Positions 8,028-16,316 of a stretch of DNA of 44,441 nt are shown here, in pieces (within the stretch, counting starts at the first letter, position 1; each line of letters starts with the position of its first letter). The notes below the pieces were generated by a model. The model was not told the DNA's origin. It did not search any database and worked only from the letters and a program-made list of their open reading frames with translations. The DNA is from an uncultured Porphyromonadaceae bacterium (GTDB lineage: Bacteria; Bacteroidota; Bacteroidia; Bacteroidales; Muribaculaceae), in the NCBI GenBank assembly GCA_946414395.1, contig CAMKOE010000020.1:1-44441 (forward strand), in the 5' to 3' direction. Position numbers and translations under genes: made by a program.

Positions 8028-9251
8028 ATGAAAAAAGTATTGATTATTATCTTAAGTATGGCTTTAAGCCTATTCGTTGTGGCCCAAATTCCTGAATTGT
8101 CAATAGAACAACACCTCGAGGACTATGATTTTGCCGTAAAGTATCTTGAGCACAACTATGCAGGTTACTACAACAAGGTGGTAGATAGCACCCGCACTGA
8201 TTATGAGTCGATGAAGGCCCGCCTGCGCACCCTGGTTGAGCAGGGCAAGTGCACCGGCTGGGATGCCGTGGCGCAATATACCGCATGGTTTGAAGATTTT
8301 CACACCCGCTTGTGCTATGCAGTGGGTGACGGTACTGGACATACCAAGCCGTATAACGATAGGTACTGGACACGCAAGCGTATCTATTATACTGATTGCA
8401 TGGATGAGTACAGCCCAGCGCCTGTGGCTTGCAAGGTTACCGACAAGACTTTCCTGATTCGTTTTCCGTCATGTTATGGAGATATCGATCTGGATTGGGT
8501 AAAAGGCTCAATACAGGCTTATAAAGACTCAGGTTGCAGGAATCTGGTATTGGACATTAGAGGCAATAGCGGCGGTAGAGACACTTTCTTTAATCCCTAT
8601 TGGGAATTGCTGTACGACCACGAGGGAGCGGTGCCTGGAGTTGAATATCGCAATTCTGCCGAGCACAGGTCTATGCTGTTCAAGGAACTGCAGGACAGTG
8701 GCTTGCCCCAAGAGTTAACCGATGGCATCCAGGCCCTCACTCCGTTGATAAGTGGCATTGATTACATTCCACAAGGGCTAATCAGGGAATTGGTCACTGT
8801 TTTGAGCGATATTCAGGCCAAGTCGATGCAAGACGTCATGGCGATTTTTGCAAGACTGGCCCAACCCGGGAATGATTACTCGCGGTTCAACATGCGCCTC
8901 GACCACGTCAGTGATGCCGTGGACAAGGCCGCCCTCATTATCGATAACAGCATCGCCAGTTCGGGCGAGATGATGGTCCGTTCAATCAAGGCCACAAGCA
9001 GCCGTACGACTGTCTATGGCCGCGACAACACATTGGGCTGTCTGGATTTCTCCAATTGCTATGAAGCGGAGATGCCCAACTGTCGCATCCGTTTCACCTG
9101 CCCCATGACCCGCACCATTGGCCTCCCCGATACCGGTATCGACAACACCGGCATTGCCCCCGACGTGCGCATCTCCCTGCCGCTGCCCGCCCGCTTGACC
9201 GACAACATCGACGAGTGGACCATCTGGGTGGCAGAGCAACTGGAAAAGTAA
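8028..9251 (+). CDS. Secreted S41 family (C-terminal processing type) serine protease
   Basis: A 407-residue exported protein. The start MKKVLIIILSMALSLFVVAQ gives a signal peptide of about 20 residues; the frame extends upstream but the promoter at 7958-7989 fixes this start. The S41 fold is shown by the strand LVLDIRGNSGGRDTF (173-187), the nucleophile region IIDNSIASSGEMMVRSIK (about 304-321, with serines 311/312) and VYGRDNTLGCLDFSN (329-343). An N-terminal helical part (HLEDYDFAVKYLEHNYAGYYNKV) resembles those of Bacteroidetes S41 proteins. No PDZ domain is evident. It is monocistronic by context; its substrate is unknown. Confidence 0.88.
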   Translation: MKKVLIIILSMALSLFVVAQIPELSIEQHLEDYDFAVKYLEHNYAGYYNKVVDSTRTDYESMKARLRTLVEQGKCTGWDAVAQYTAWFEDFHTRLCYAVGDGTGHTKPYNDRYWTRKRIYYTDCMDEYSPAPVACKVTDKTFLIRFPSCYGDIDLDWVKGSIQAYKDSGCRNLVLDIRGNSGGRDTFFNPYWELLYDHEGAVPGVEYRNSAEHRSMLFKELQDSGLPQELTDGIQALTPLISGIDYIPQGLIRELVTVLSDIQAKSMQDVMAIFARLAQPGNDYSRFNMRLDHVSDAVDKAALIIDNSIASSGEMMVRSIKATSSRTTVYGRDNTLGCLDFSNCYEAEMPNCRIRFTCPMTRTIGLPDTGIDNTGIAPDVRISLPLPARLTDNIDEWTIWVAEQLEK

Positions 9252-9289
9252 TCGACTCAATTTTCAGTGAAATCATGATTATCAAAAGG

Positions 9290-9432
9290 AGGAATGATAT
9301 AGACGTTGACCCTGAAAGTTTTTTAATGCCAATTCCACTAAGAAAATGTATTTCACGAAAGATATGTAAAACTAATTCGTGAAAATTCGCATTAGCCCCG
9401 CAGGGTTCGTGCCAACTGCTATATCATTGCCT
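9290..9432. mobile_element. MITE-like repeat, copy A
   Basis: A non-coding element of about 143 bases. Its ends form a perfect 10-base inverted repeat, AATGATATAG at 9293-9302 and CTATATCATT at 9419-9428, which extends imperfectly to about 20 bases. Inside are a second inverted pair (TTTCACGAA and TTCGTGAAA) and the stretch AGCCCCGCAGGGTTCG. A related copy with the same order of blocks lies at 23686-23826. It carries no protein, so mobility would need a transposase elsewhere. Confidence 0.7.
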
Positions 9433-9483
9433 CAAAAAAATCATACTCTTGTTTACGTGGTTTAAAGCCATTCGATGATAAAT

Positions 9484-9515
9484 TTTGCACTATTGCCGAG
9501 AAAAGCGTAACTTTG
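9484..9515 (+). promoter_or_regulatory. Promoter of the dGTPase gene
   Basis: TTTG at 9484-9487 and TAACTTTG at 9508-9515 are separated by 20 bases. The ATG at 9533 follows 17 bases after the -7 box, excluding the in-frame start further upstream. Confidence 0.8.
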
Positions 9516-9532
9516 TAAAAAATTTTATCATC

Positions 9533-10873
9533 ATGGCTATGCAACGCATGAATTGGGACCGATTGATTTCGGACAAAAGGCTGGGACTGGAACATTACCA
9601 CGACGATAAGGGTGGGGGAGTCAGGAGCGACTTTGAGCGAGACTACGACCGCTTGGTCTTCTCGTCGCCCTTCCGCCGCTTGCAGAACAAGACGCAGGTT
9701 TTCCCGTTGCCCGACAGTATATTTGTGCACAACCGGCTGACTCACAGCCTGGAAGTGTCGAGCGTGGGCAAGTCGATGGCCCGCGAGGTGGCCATCCGAC
9801 TCATGCCGCGCTACAAGGGCGAACCGTGGGTAGAGAAACTGCGCGACATCAGCGAGATTGTCGCGGCTGCGTGCCTGGCCCATGACTTGGGCAACCCGCC
9901 CTTCGGCCACTCGGGCGAGAAGACCATCGGAGCCTACTTCAGTGAGGGGCGCGGACTTGAATTCAAGGACAAATTCACCGTCGAGCAGTGGAATGACCTC
10001 ATCCACTTTGAGGGCAATGCCAACTCGTTCCGCACGCTCGTTCATCAGTTCAAGGGGCGCCGTCCTGGCGGCTTTGCCATGACCTACTCGACGCTGGCCT
10101 CCATCGTCAAGTATCCCTACTCATCGATGCATGCCGGCAAGAAGGGCAAGTTTGGCTACTTCACGACCGAGAAGGAGATATATGAGCGCATCTCCACCGA
10201 GTTGGGTGTGCTTCGCCTGGAGGCGGACCGCTACTGCCGTCATCCGCTCGTCTATATTGTCGAGGCGGCCGACGACATCTGCTATCAGATTATGGACATC
10301 GAGGACGGTCACAAGTTGAAGATCATCGGCACCGACGAGACCATCGACCTGCTGCTGGGTTTCTTCACCCCAGAGCGCCAGGCCCACCTGCGTGAGCACA
10401 TGGCCCGCGTGGCCGACCCCAACGAGAAGATTGCCTACCTGCGCTCGTGCATCGTCGGCCTGCTGGTCGAGCAGTGTGCAGCGGCATTTGATGCCCATGA
10501 GGACGAGATTATGGAGGGACGCTTTGAGGGTAGCCTCATCGATTGCATCGACCCCTTGCCCGCCAGTGCCTATCGGGCCTGCAGCGCCCTGGCCCATCAG
10601 CGGCTGTACCGCGCCGGTTATGTCGTCGATGTCGATCTGGCCGGTAACCGCATCATCAACCTGCTGCTGGAGAAACTCATCGAGGCAGTCATGCACCCTG
10701 AGCGCAACTATTCCCAGTTGTTGATGAACAAGTTCCCCCAGCAATATGACGTGCATGCCCCGACACTCTTCGAGCAGGTGCAGGCCGTTCTCGACCACAT
10801 CAGCGCGATGACCGACGTGTATGCCCTCAACCTCTACCGCCAACTCGACGGCATCTCCCTGCCAACCGTATAG
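9533..10873 (+). CDS. dgt: Deoxyguanosinetriphosphate triphosphohydrolase-like protein
   Basis: A 446-residue HD-domain enzyme that cleaves dGTP (or other dNTPs) to the nucleoside and tripolyphosphate. The N-terminus has the family block YDRLVFSSPFRRLQNKTQVFPL (39-60). Metal-binding residues are visible in HNRLTHSLEVSSVG (H71 of the first HD-domain histidine) and AACLAHDLGNPPFGHSGE (H117-D118). Later blocks EAADDICYQIMDIEDG and LINLLLEKL-type helices fit the C-terminal part. Length matches the bacterial family. The hflX gene follows after 58 bases in the same direction, with a short GC hairpin between them. Confidence 0.94.
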   Translation: MAMQRMNWDRLISDKRLGLEHYHDDKGGGVRSDFERDYDRLVFSSPFRRLQNKTQVFPLPDSIFVHNRLTHSLEVSSVGKSMAREVAIRLMPRYKGEPWVEKLRDISEIVAAACLAHDLGNPPFGHSGEKTIGAYFSEGRGLEFKDKFTVEQWNDLIHFEGNANSFRTLVHQFKGRRPGGFAMTYSTLASIVKYPYSSMHAGKKGKFGYFTTEKEIYERISTELGVLRLEADRYCRHPLVYIVEAADDICYQIMDIEDGHKLKIIGTDETIDLLLGFFTPERQAHLREHMARVADPNEKIAYLRSCIVGLLVEQCAAAFDAHEDEIMEGRFEGSLIDCIDPLPASAYRACSALAHQRLYRAGYVVDVDLAGNRIINLLLEKLIEAVMHPERNYSQLLMNKFPQQYDVHAPTLFEQVQAVLDHISAMTDVYALNLYRQLDGISLPTV

Positions 10874-10885
10874 CATGTTAAGTAA

Positions 10886-10904
10886 ACCGTGGCACTGCCA
10901 CGGT
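10886..10904 (+). other. Short hairpin between dgt and hflX
   Basis: ACCGTGGC and GCCACGGT form a perfect 8-base-pair stem with a 3-base loop (ACT). No T tract follows, so it is more likely an mRNA processing or stability structure than a terminator. Confidence 0.45.
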
Positions 10905-10931
10905 CCACAATCAACACAAAACCGAAAAACA

Positions 10932-12176
10932 ATGGGACTGATAGACGATAAAAAACGTATTAATGAGATAGAACTGACCGAGGAACGCGCCATCCTCGTG
11001 GGACTGATCACGCCCCAGCAGGGCGAGGCCAAGGCCCGTGAATACCTTGACGAACTCGAATTCCTGGCCGAGACGGCAGGTGCCACCACGGTGCACACCT
11101 TCCTGCAGCGCTGCGATGGCCCCAACAGCACCTCCTATGTCGGGAAAGGCAAACTGGAGGAGATTGTGGCCTATGTCGAGGAAAACGACATCAGCCTGGT
11201 CATCTTTGACGACGACCTCACCCCCAAGCAGGTCGCCTTTATCGAGAAGGCTGTCAGGGTCAAGACGCTCGACCGCACGAGCCTCATCCTGGACATCTTT
11301 GCCAAGCGGGCCCAGACCGCCAGCGCCAAGATGCAGGTCGAACTGGCCCAGTACCAGTACCTGCTGCCGCGACTGGCAGGCATGTGGACCCACCTCGAGC
11401 GCCAGCGAGGCGGTATCGGTATGCGCGGCCCCGGTGAGACCCAGATCGAGACCGACCGCCGCATCGTCAAGACCAAAATCTCCCTGCTCAAGGAGAAACT
11501 CGCCCAACTCGACAAGCAGAAGGTCACCCAGCGCAAGAACCGCGGCAAACTCACCCGCATCGCCCTCGTGGGTTATACCAACGTGGGCAAATCCACGCTG
11601 ATGAACGTGCTGAGCAAGAGCGAGGTGTTTGCCGAGAACAAACTCTTTGCCACCCTCGACACCACCGTGCGCAAGGTGGTCATTGCCAACCTGCCCTTCC
11701 TGCTGACCGACACCGTCGGCTTCATCCGCAAGTTGCCCACCCACCTCGTGGAGTCCTTCAAGAGCACCCTCGACGAGGTGCGCGACAGCGACATTCTGGT
11801 CCATGTGGTCGATATTTCCCATCCCCAGTTCGAGGAGCAGATCGAGGTCGTGAACCGCACCCTCCAGGAGGTGTGCGATGCCGGCGACAAGGAGATGATC
11901 ATGGTCTTCAACAAGATTGACCAGTTCTCCTATGTCCCCAAGGACGAAGACGACCTCACGCCCCGCCTGCGCGAGAACATCCCCCTTGAGGAACTGCAGG
12001 AGACCTGGATGGCCCGCATGGGCGAGAACTGCGTCTTTATCAGCGCCAAGAAGCAGCACAACATCGACGCCCTCAAGCGCCTGCTTTACAACAAGGCCAA
12101 GGCCGTCCACACCGCCCGCTTCCCCTACAACGACTTCCTCTACCAGACCTACGACGACCTCGCCGCCGAGGAATAA
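10932..12176 (+). CDS. hflX: GTPase HflX
   Basis: A 414-residue ribosome-associated GTPase; HflX proteins split or rescue 70S ribosomes under stress. The N-terminal HflX domain includes TSYVGKGKLEEI (67-78) and the glycine-rich linker GGIGMRGPGETQIETDRR (160-177). The G domain has G1 GYTNVGKS (214-221), the FATLDTT switch I (239-245), G3 DTVGF (260-264) and G4 NKID (327-330). The start MGLIDDKKR is used; the frame opens earlier but inside the dgt coding region. Codon use is GC-rich like its neighbours. Confidence 0.96.
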   Translation: MGLIDDKKRINEIELTEERAILVGLITPQQGEAKAREYLDELEFLAETAGATTVHTFLQRCDGPNSTSYVGKGKLEEIVAYVEENDISLVIFDDDLTPKQVAFIEKAVRVKTLDRTSLILDIFAKRAQTASAKMQVELAQYQYLLPRLAGMWTHLERQRGGIGMRGPGETQIETDRRIVKTKISLLKEKLAQLDKQKVTQRKNRGKLTRIALVGYTNVGKSTLMNVLSKSEVFAENKLFATLDTTVRKVVIANLPFLLTDTVGFIRKLPTHLVESFKSTLDEVRDSDILVHVVDISHPQFEEQIEVVNRTLQEVCDAGDKEMIMVFNKIDQFSYVPKDEDDLTPRLRENIPLEELQETWMARMGENCVFISAKKQHNIDALKRLLYNKAKAVHTARFPYNDFLYQTYDDLAAEE

Positions 12177-12236
12177 TGGTGATTGGGCTAATGGTTTTTA
12201 GGCTGTAATGATGTTATCAACGAGATTGGTACGATA

Positions 12237-12641
12237 ATGTTTAAGTATATCTATTATCGGTTGTGCAAGCATCATGAGAAAGGGAAACGGTTCAATAAAA
12301 GTACATGGGCTGCTTCTAACTTTGCTGGTGTCATGCATTTCATGATGATTTGGCCATTAGCATTGATCTTTATAGCATTGTTGACCTTGATTTGCAGTAA
12401 TCCGCTGGTATATCTACTCGCTTTTATCCCTTTTATCATCTGGAGCGAGTATCTGTCTGGCCGATTTGAGAAGAGGATGGAATCCTATAAGCCTCCTAAG
12501 CGTTATAAGGGGTTGAACCGCATATCGGTTGGTTGGTTCATTGTACCGCTATTCTTGTTGATACTCGTGTATTTTTTCTCGGTAATTGTGCTGATATTCA
12601 AAATTGTGCCTTCTTTTCTAGAGCGTTTAATGACTTTTTGA
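12237..12641 (+). CDS. Small hypothetical membrane protein
   Basis: A 134-residue protein, recognised only by its topology. It has a basic N-terminus (HHEKGKRFNK), two closely spaced hydrophobic segments at about 34-50 and 55-70 (MMIWPLALIFIALLTLI, LVYLLAFIPFIIWSEYL), a basic loop (KRMESYKPPKRYKGLNR) and a third long segment at about 98-125 (VGWFIVPLFLLILVYFFSVIVLIF). Its base composition is clearly more AT-rich than hflX upstream, which may mean later acquisition. No family is recognised. Confidence 0.65.
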   Translation: MFKYIYYRLCKHHEKGKRFNKSTWAASNFAGVMHFMMIWPLALIFIALLTLICSNPLVYLLAFIPFIIWSEYLSGRFEKRMESYKPPKRYKGLNRISVGWFIVPLFLLILVYFFSVIVLIFKIVPSFLERLMTF

Positions 12642-12667
12642 TTTTTAATTTTTAATATTGTCCTTTT

Positions 12668-13204
12668 ATGGCTAACCCGAAAAATAAACAGGAATTGTTG
12701 GCGTCTATCACTGATGGATATGCCAAGTTGTGCGATCAGATCGCAAAAATGAGTGATGAGGAAAAGTTAGCGCCGTTTGACTTCACTGCCGACCCCAAGA
12801 AGTGCGGCGTGCGCTGGCAGTACGACCGCTGCCTGCGTGACTTGCTTATTCATCTCCACGAGTGGCAGGTGCTCATGCGCGAGTTTGTAAATAACATCCG
12901 TGAGGGCCATCCGAGGGATTATCTGCCCGATGAATACCGTCGCAACTATCATGAGATGGACAAGATGCTGGTCGAGAAACATCAGAGCACCTCGCTGGCA
13001 GATGCCCAGAGTCTCTTGAAGCAGACCCATGAAGAAATGCTGAACCTTGTCGGGAGTTTCAGCGAAGAAGAACTGTTCACCAAGGGTTACTACAAGAACA
13101 CTTACACCACGACCATGGCGGCCTACTTTGTGAGCGTCACCACCAGCCCCTATGGCCAAGCGGTGAAACTCCTCAAGACCCACCAGAAGAATTGCCGCAA
13201 GTGA
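12668..13204 (+). CDS. ClbS/DfsB-like four-helix protein (DUF1706 type)
   Basis: A 178-residue soluble helical protein of the DinB-like DUF1706/ClbS/DfsB group. The start MANPKNKQELLASITDGYAKL and the block CLRDLLIHLHEWQVLMREFVNNIREG match the family's first helices, and ELFTKGYYKNTYTTTMAAYFVSVTTSPYGQAVKLLKTH fits its C-terminal part. Named members include ClbS, a colibactin self-resistance cyclopropane hydrolase, and DfsB. Most relatives are uncharacterised and no toxin cluster is nearby, so no specific activity is claimed. Two TTTTTAA units sit just before the start. Confidence 0.8.
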   Translation: MANPKNKQELLASITDGYAKLCDQIAKMSDEEKLAPFDFTADPKKCGVRWQYDRCLRDLLIHLHEWQVLMREFVNNIREGHPRDYLPDEYRRNYHEMDKMLVEKHQSTSLADAQSLLKQTHEEMLNLVGSFSEEELFTKGYYKNTYTTTMAAYFVSVTTSPYGQAVKLLKTHQKNCRK

Positions 13205-13237
13205 GCGTATAAAAGTCCTTCGGATCGCAGTAGCAAA

Positions 13238-13262
13238 CTCCTAACTCCTAACTCCTAACTAA
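13238..13262 (-). repeat. CTCCTAA heptamer array
   Basis: Three perfect tandem CTCCTAA units (13238-13258) and a partial fourth end one base before the stop codon of the minus-strand TPR gene. The unit resembles the CTNYTRA array that abuts the dut stop codon at 7368-7409. Confidence 0.75.
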
Positions 13263-13263
13263 A

Positions 13264-13548
13264 TCAGGGGTTGTAGTAGTCCTTGTTGTAGAAGTCGAGG
13301 AGTTCCTGCACGTGGCGGTAGGCCTCGGCGGCGGGGCCGTCGGGGTCGAGGTCCATCGACTCGAGATAACTGTTCAGCGCCAGGCGCACGTTGCCGTTCT
13401 GGCGGTAGGCGTTGCCGCGCAGGTAGTAGGCCATCGCCAGTTTCTCCTTGTCGGTATCCTTGCTGTCAATAATCTCGCTCACGGCCTGGAGGGCGGCTTG
13501 ACCCTCACTGCGTGAGAGCATTTCCTTGATTTCCTGTATGGTTTTCAT
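13264..13548 (-). CDS. Short TPR-like protein
   Basis: A 94-residue protein starting MKTIQEIKEMLSRSEGQAALQAVSEIIDS. A single good TPR unit is visible at about 37-70 (KLAMAYYLRGNAYRQNGNVRLALNSYLESMDLDPDGPA), followed by EAYRHVQELLDFYNKDYYNP. It has no signal peptide, so it is probably cytoplasmic and mediates a protein contact. A TAATTTTG box lies 21 bases upstream of this ATG; a start 17 codons earlier would run through that box and is rejected. It is divergent from hydE. Confidence 0.8.
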   Translation of the reverse strand: MKTIQEIKEMLSRSEGQAALQAVSEIIDSKDTDKEKLAMAYYLRGNAYRQNGNVRLALNSYLESMDLDPDGPAAEAYRHVQELLDFYNKDYYNP

Positions 13549-13569
13549 TTTCTTTGGTTTTTGTTGGGG

Positions 13570-13577
13570 CAAAATTA
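13570..13577 (-). promoter_or_regulatory. -7 element for the short TPR gene
   Basis: TAATTTTG on the minus strand, a full TAnnTTTG match, 21 bases from the ATG. No clear -33 element. Confidence 0.55.
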
Positions 13578-13631
13578 CACCAACTTGATGAAAAAACATT
13601 AAATTTGCCCTAAAAATAGCGAAGATAGGAC

Positions 13632-13639
13632 TATCTTTG
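13632..13639 (+). promoter_or_regulatory. -7 element for hydE
   Basis: TATCTTTG matches TAnnTTTG, 20 bases before the hydE ATG. The nearest TTTG upstream (13604-13607) is 24 bases away, longer than usual, so the promoter may be weak or regulated. Confidence 0.5.
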
Positions 13640-13659
13640 CCACGAAATCAAGTCAAAAT

Positions 13660-14697
13660 ATGTTGGACGCTAATTCTCATATCGCATCGTTGGACCATGA
13701 TGCCATCGTTACCTTGTTGACGACGCCACCTGCCAGGGACCTGTATCGGCAGGCCGACCGTGTGCGGTATGATGCCATTGGCGACGAGGTGCACCTGCGC
13801 GGACTCATCGAGTTCTCCAATATCTGCCGCAACGACTGCATGTATTGCGGCATTCGCCGCAGCAATCGTCACGTGCATCGTTACCGCATGACCGACGAGG
13901 AACTCGTCGAGACGGCTCGCCGTGCCGTGGCGCTTGGCTTCCAGACAATAGTGCTGCAGTCGGGCGAGGATATGCACTTTGACCAGGCGCGCCTGTGCCG
14001 CATCATCGAGCAGATTAAGCGTCACGACGTTGCTCTCACGCTCAGCGTCGGCGAGCGAGACTATGCCGACTACAAGGCCTTCAAGGACGCCGGCGCCGAC
14101 CGCTACCTGTTGCGCATCGAGACGACCGACCGTGACCTGTATCACCGCCTCAACCCCGGCATGAGTTGGCAGCATCGCCATGAGTGCCTGTTGATGATTA
14201 AGGAGTTGGGCTATGAATTGGGCTCGGGGATCATGGTGGGGCAGCTAGGACAGACGGTCACCTCGATAGCCGATGATTTGCTTTACCTCAAGGACATTGG
14301 CATCGACATGGCAGGCATCGGGCCATTCATCCCGCATCCCGATACCCCCTTGGCCCATGAGGCGGGTGGCTCGCTGGAACAGGCGCTGCGCACGATGGCT
14401 GTCATGCGGTTGCTCATGCCCGACATCAACATCCCCGCGACCACAGCGATGGAGAGCCTTCACCCCCAGGGACGCATCATGGCCCTGCAAGCGGGAGCCA
14501 ACGTGGTCATGCCCAATGTGACCGAGGGTGAATACCGCCGCTTGTATGAACTCTATCCCGGCAAGGTGTGTGTCAACGACACCCCAGTCCATTGCCGCAG
14601 CTGCATTGCCCTGAAAATTCAAGCCATTGGCCGCACCATCGGGCAAGGCCGCGGTGGCCATCGCTCCCACAAGAATAGTCAACCTCAATCAAAATGA
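13660..14697 (+). CDS. hydE: [FeFe]-hydrogenase H-cluster radical SAM maturase HydE
   Basis: A 345-residue radical SAM enzyme that helps build the organometallic H-cluster of [FeFe] hydrogenases together with HydG and HydF. The SAM cluster motif is CRNDCMYC with C56, C60 and C63 (CX3CX2C). A second cysteine set C304, C312, C315 (CX7CX2C) matches the auxiliary cluster site seen in some HydE proteins. Family blocks include EFSNICRNDCMYCGIRRSN, ILQSGEDM-type VLQSGED, GSGIMVGQLGQT and GIGPFIPHPDTPL. hydF, hydG and the hydrogenase itself are not in the window. The stop overlaps the start of the TerB-like gene (ATGA), implying translational coupling. Confidence 0.93.
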   Translation: MLDANSHIASLDHDAIVTLLTTPPARDLYRQADRVRYDAIGDEVHLRGLIEFSNICRNDCMYCGIRRSNRHVHRYRMTDEELVETARRAVALGFQTIVLQSGEDMHFDQARLCRIIEQIKRHDVALTLSVGERDYADYKAFKDAGADRYLLRIETTDRDLYHRLNPGMSWQHRHECLLMIKELGYELGSGIMVGQLGQTVTSIADDLLYLKDIGIDMAGIGPFIPHPDTPLAHEAGGSLEQALRTMAVMRLLMPDINIPATTAMESLHPQGRIMALQAGANVVMPNVTEGEYRRLYELYPGKVCVNDTPVHCRSCIALKIQAIGRTIGQGRGGHRSHKNSQPQSK

Positions 14698-15095
14698 ATG
14701 ATAACGAAATGAACCAGACAACCAACAATGCCCAGGAGAACCAACGACTGGGACAACTCAAGAATCTCGTGATGCTCGCCGCTGCCGACGGGCACTTGAC
14801 CGACTCGGAACTGGCCGTGCTGCTGGCCGTCGCCTCGCGCGAGAACATCACTCCCGAACAATTTGACAAGGTTGTTGACGACCCCGACAGCGTCAACATC
14901 ACCCTGCCCGAGGACGAGGATACTAAACTGGCCTACCTGCGTGACATGGTGGCCCTGATGATGATTGATGGCGAACTCGAGGAGCAGGAACTGGCCATCT
15001 GCAAGATCTATGCCATGGCGCTGGGCTACCGCAGCAGCATCGTCGATGGCATGATTGCCGGTATCGTGGATAGCCTCGATGCTGGTGCCGAGTGA
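14694..15095 (+). CDS. TerB-like helical protein
   Basis: A 133-residue protein resembling the TerB/TerB-like fold: LKNLVMLAAADGHLTDSELAVLLAVASRENITPEQF and the second half DTKLAYLRDMVALMMIDGELEEQELAICKIYAMALGY form two acidic, EF-like helical repeats (AAADGHLTDSE, MMIDGELEEQE). TerB-like domains are found in many stress and membrane-associated proteins; tellurite resistance need not be its role. It overlaps hydE by 4 bases, and the secreted-protein gene starts 7 bases after its stop, so the three form a probable operon. Confidence 0.78.
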   Translation: MNDNEMNQTTNNAQENQRLGQLKNLVMLAAADGHLTDSELAVLLAVASRENITPEQFDKVVDDPDSVNITLPEDEDTKLAYLRDMVALMMIDGELEEQELAICKIYAMALGYRSSIVDGMIAGIVDSLDAGAE

Positions 15096-15102
15096 TCCTG
15101 CC

Positions 15103-15543
15103 ATGCCCAAATTCCTACTGTCATCGGTACTGGTGTTTTTCGTGTCGTGTTTCCCTCTCGCAAGCGTGGCACAAGACACGACCAGTGTCGATGTTGATGC
15201 CCTCGCCGAGGCCCTCAATGAGCAATGTCCAATCAACTATGATGATGATTGGAGCATCAACTCGTTCACGATGGTCGAGGACCGGTATGCCCTGGTGGAC
15301 GTCATGTTGCCTGCCAACCTGTCGATGGTGCTAGGAATGTTGACGGGCGATGGATATAACGTGAAGCGGGTGTGGATCAAGCAATTGACCCAGTATGGCA
15401 AGCAGTGGAACGACTTTGTTGACGCCATGGTAGAGGCCGACCGCCGGGTTGTCGTCAACCTGCGCCCCGCAGGCAGCAAGGAAACCGCTCTCATCACCTT
15501 CATGCCAGCCGATTTCCAGCGATACTTTTCTTCCGACAAATAA
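15103..15543 (+). CDS. Small secreted hypothetical protein
   Basis: A 146-residue protein with a signal peptide (MPKFLLSSVLVFFVSCFPLASVAQ, cleavage probably after VAQ). The mature part is ALAEALNEQCPINYDDDWSINSFTMVEDRYALVDVMLPANLSMVLGMLTGDGYNVKRVWIKQL and ends ITFMPADFQRYFSSDK. The start at 15103 is chosen because it begins the signal peptide and lies 7 bases after the TerB-like stop. No family is recognised; the small mixed alpha/beta look suggests a periplasmic protein. Confidence 0.72.
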   Translation: MPKFLLSSVLVFFVSCFPLASVAQDTTSVDVDALAEALNEQCPINYDDDWSINSFTMVEDRYALVDVMLPANLSMVLGMLTGDGYNVKRVWIKQLTQYGKQWNDFVDAMVEADRRVVVNLRPAGSKETALITFMPADFQRYFSSDK

Positions 15544-15646
15544 CCCTCTCTCCCCAGCGGGCCTCACGCCAATGCCCCTCTCTTTTTTTGCCAAAAAGTG
15601 AAATTATCACCGCAAAATGTGTAACACCCTGCATACAGGAATATTG

Positions 15647-15654
15647 TAATTTTG
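15647..15654 (+). promoter_or_regulatory. -7 element for the flavodoxin gene
   Basis: TAATTTTG, a full match, 36 bases before the ATG at 15691. No clear -33 element. Confidence 0.55.
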
Positions 15655-15690
15655 CAATCGTAATAACAACTTTATCAAACGATGTTAGCA

Positions 15691-16314
15691 ATGAAAAGAT
15701 TCAAATCCTGTATCGCAGCCGTTGTGGCACTGCTCGCGATGAGTTGCACTGCCCATGCCAATCAATCATCAACCAATAATCAAAACGAAACCAGTATGGA
15801 AAAGAAAGGTAAAACTCTGGTCGTGTTTTTCTCGCATGCCGGAGAAAACTACAATGTGGGCAATATCGAGGTGGGTAACACCCGGGTGGTCGCCGATTAC
15901 ATCAGCGAGATGACGGGCGCCGACCAGTTTGAGATTGTGGCCGACAAGGACTATGACATGCCCTACATGCAACTCATTGAGGTTGCCAAGCAAGAGGCCA
16001 AAGACGGCGAACTCCCCCCGATGGTGGGCAAGTTGGAAAACTTGGACCAGTATGACACCGTCTTCATCGGCGGTCCCGTGTGGTGGGGCACCTATCCCCA
16101 GGTGATGTTCACCTTCTTCCGCGACTATGACCTGGGCGGCAAGACCATCATCCCCTTCACCACCCATGAGGGCAGCGGACTGGCCAGTTGTGTCGAGGAT
16201 GTGCGTGAGGCCTACCCCGGTGCCGACGTGAAGCCCGGCTTCGCCATCTACGGCCATGAGGTGCGCTCGGGCCGTAACAAGGTAGAAAAATGGCTCAAGG
16301 GCTTGGGTTTTTGA
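15691..16314 (+). CDS. Exported flavodoxin-like protein
   Basis: A 207-residue flavodoxin fold protein carrying an N-terminal export signal (MKRFKSCIAAVVALLAMSCTAHA). Cleavage after AHA, or lipidation at the non-canonical AMSC, are both possible. The FMN phosphate loop region is VVFFSHAGENYNVGNIEVGNTRVVADYI, and the flavin-stacking loop is VFIGGPVWWGTYPQVMFTFFRDYDLGGKTIIPFTTHEGSGLAS. An ATG at MEKKGKTL would give a cytoplasmic form and cannot be excluded. A second in-frame ATG lies 9 bases upstream. The NTF2-like gene starts 2 bases after the stop. Confidence 0.85.
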   Translation: MKRFKSCIAAVVALLAMSCTAHANQSSTNNQNETSMEKKGKTLVVFFSHAGENYNVGNIEVGNTRVVADYISEMTGADQFEIVADKDYDMPYMQLIEVAKQEAKDGELPPMVGKLENLDQYDTVFIGGPVWWGTYPQVMFTFFRDYDLGGKTIIPFTTHEGSGLASCVEDVREAYPGADVKPGFAIYGHEVRSGRNKVEKWLKGLGF

Positions 16315-16316
16315 CC

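Noticed and set aside
12237-13204. A toxin-immunity or colibactin-like island suggested by the ClbS-like protein
   Set aside because: The family is broad and mostly uncharacterised, and no biosynthetic or toxin gene is nearby.
14694-15095. Tellurite-resistance operon suggested by the TerB-like gene
   Set aside because: No terA, terC, terD or terE gene is present, and TerB-like folds occur in many unrelated settings.
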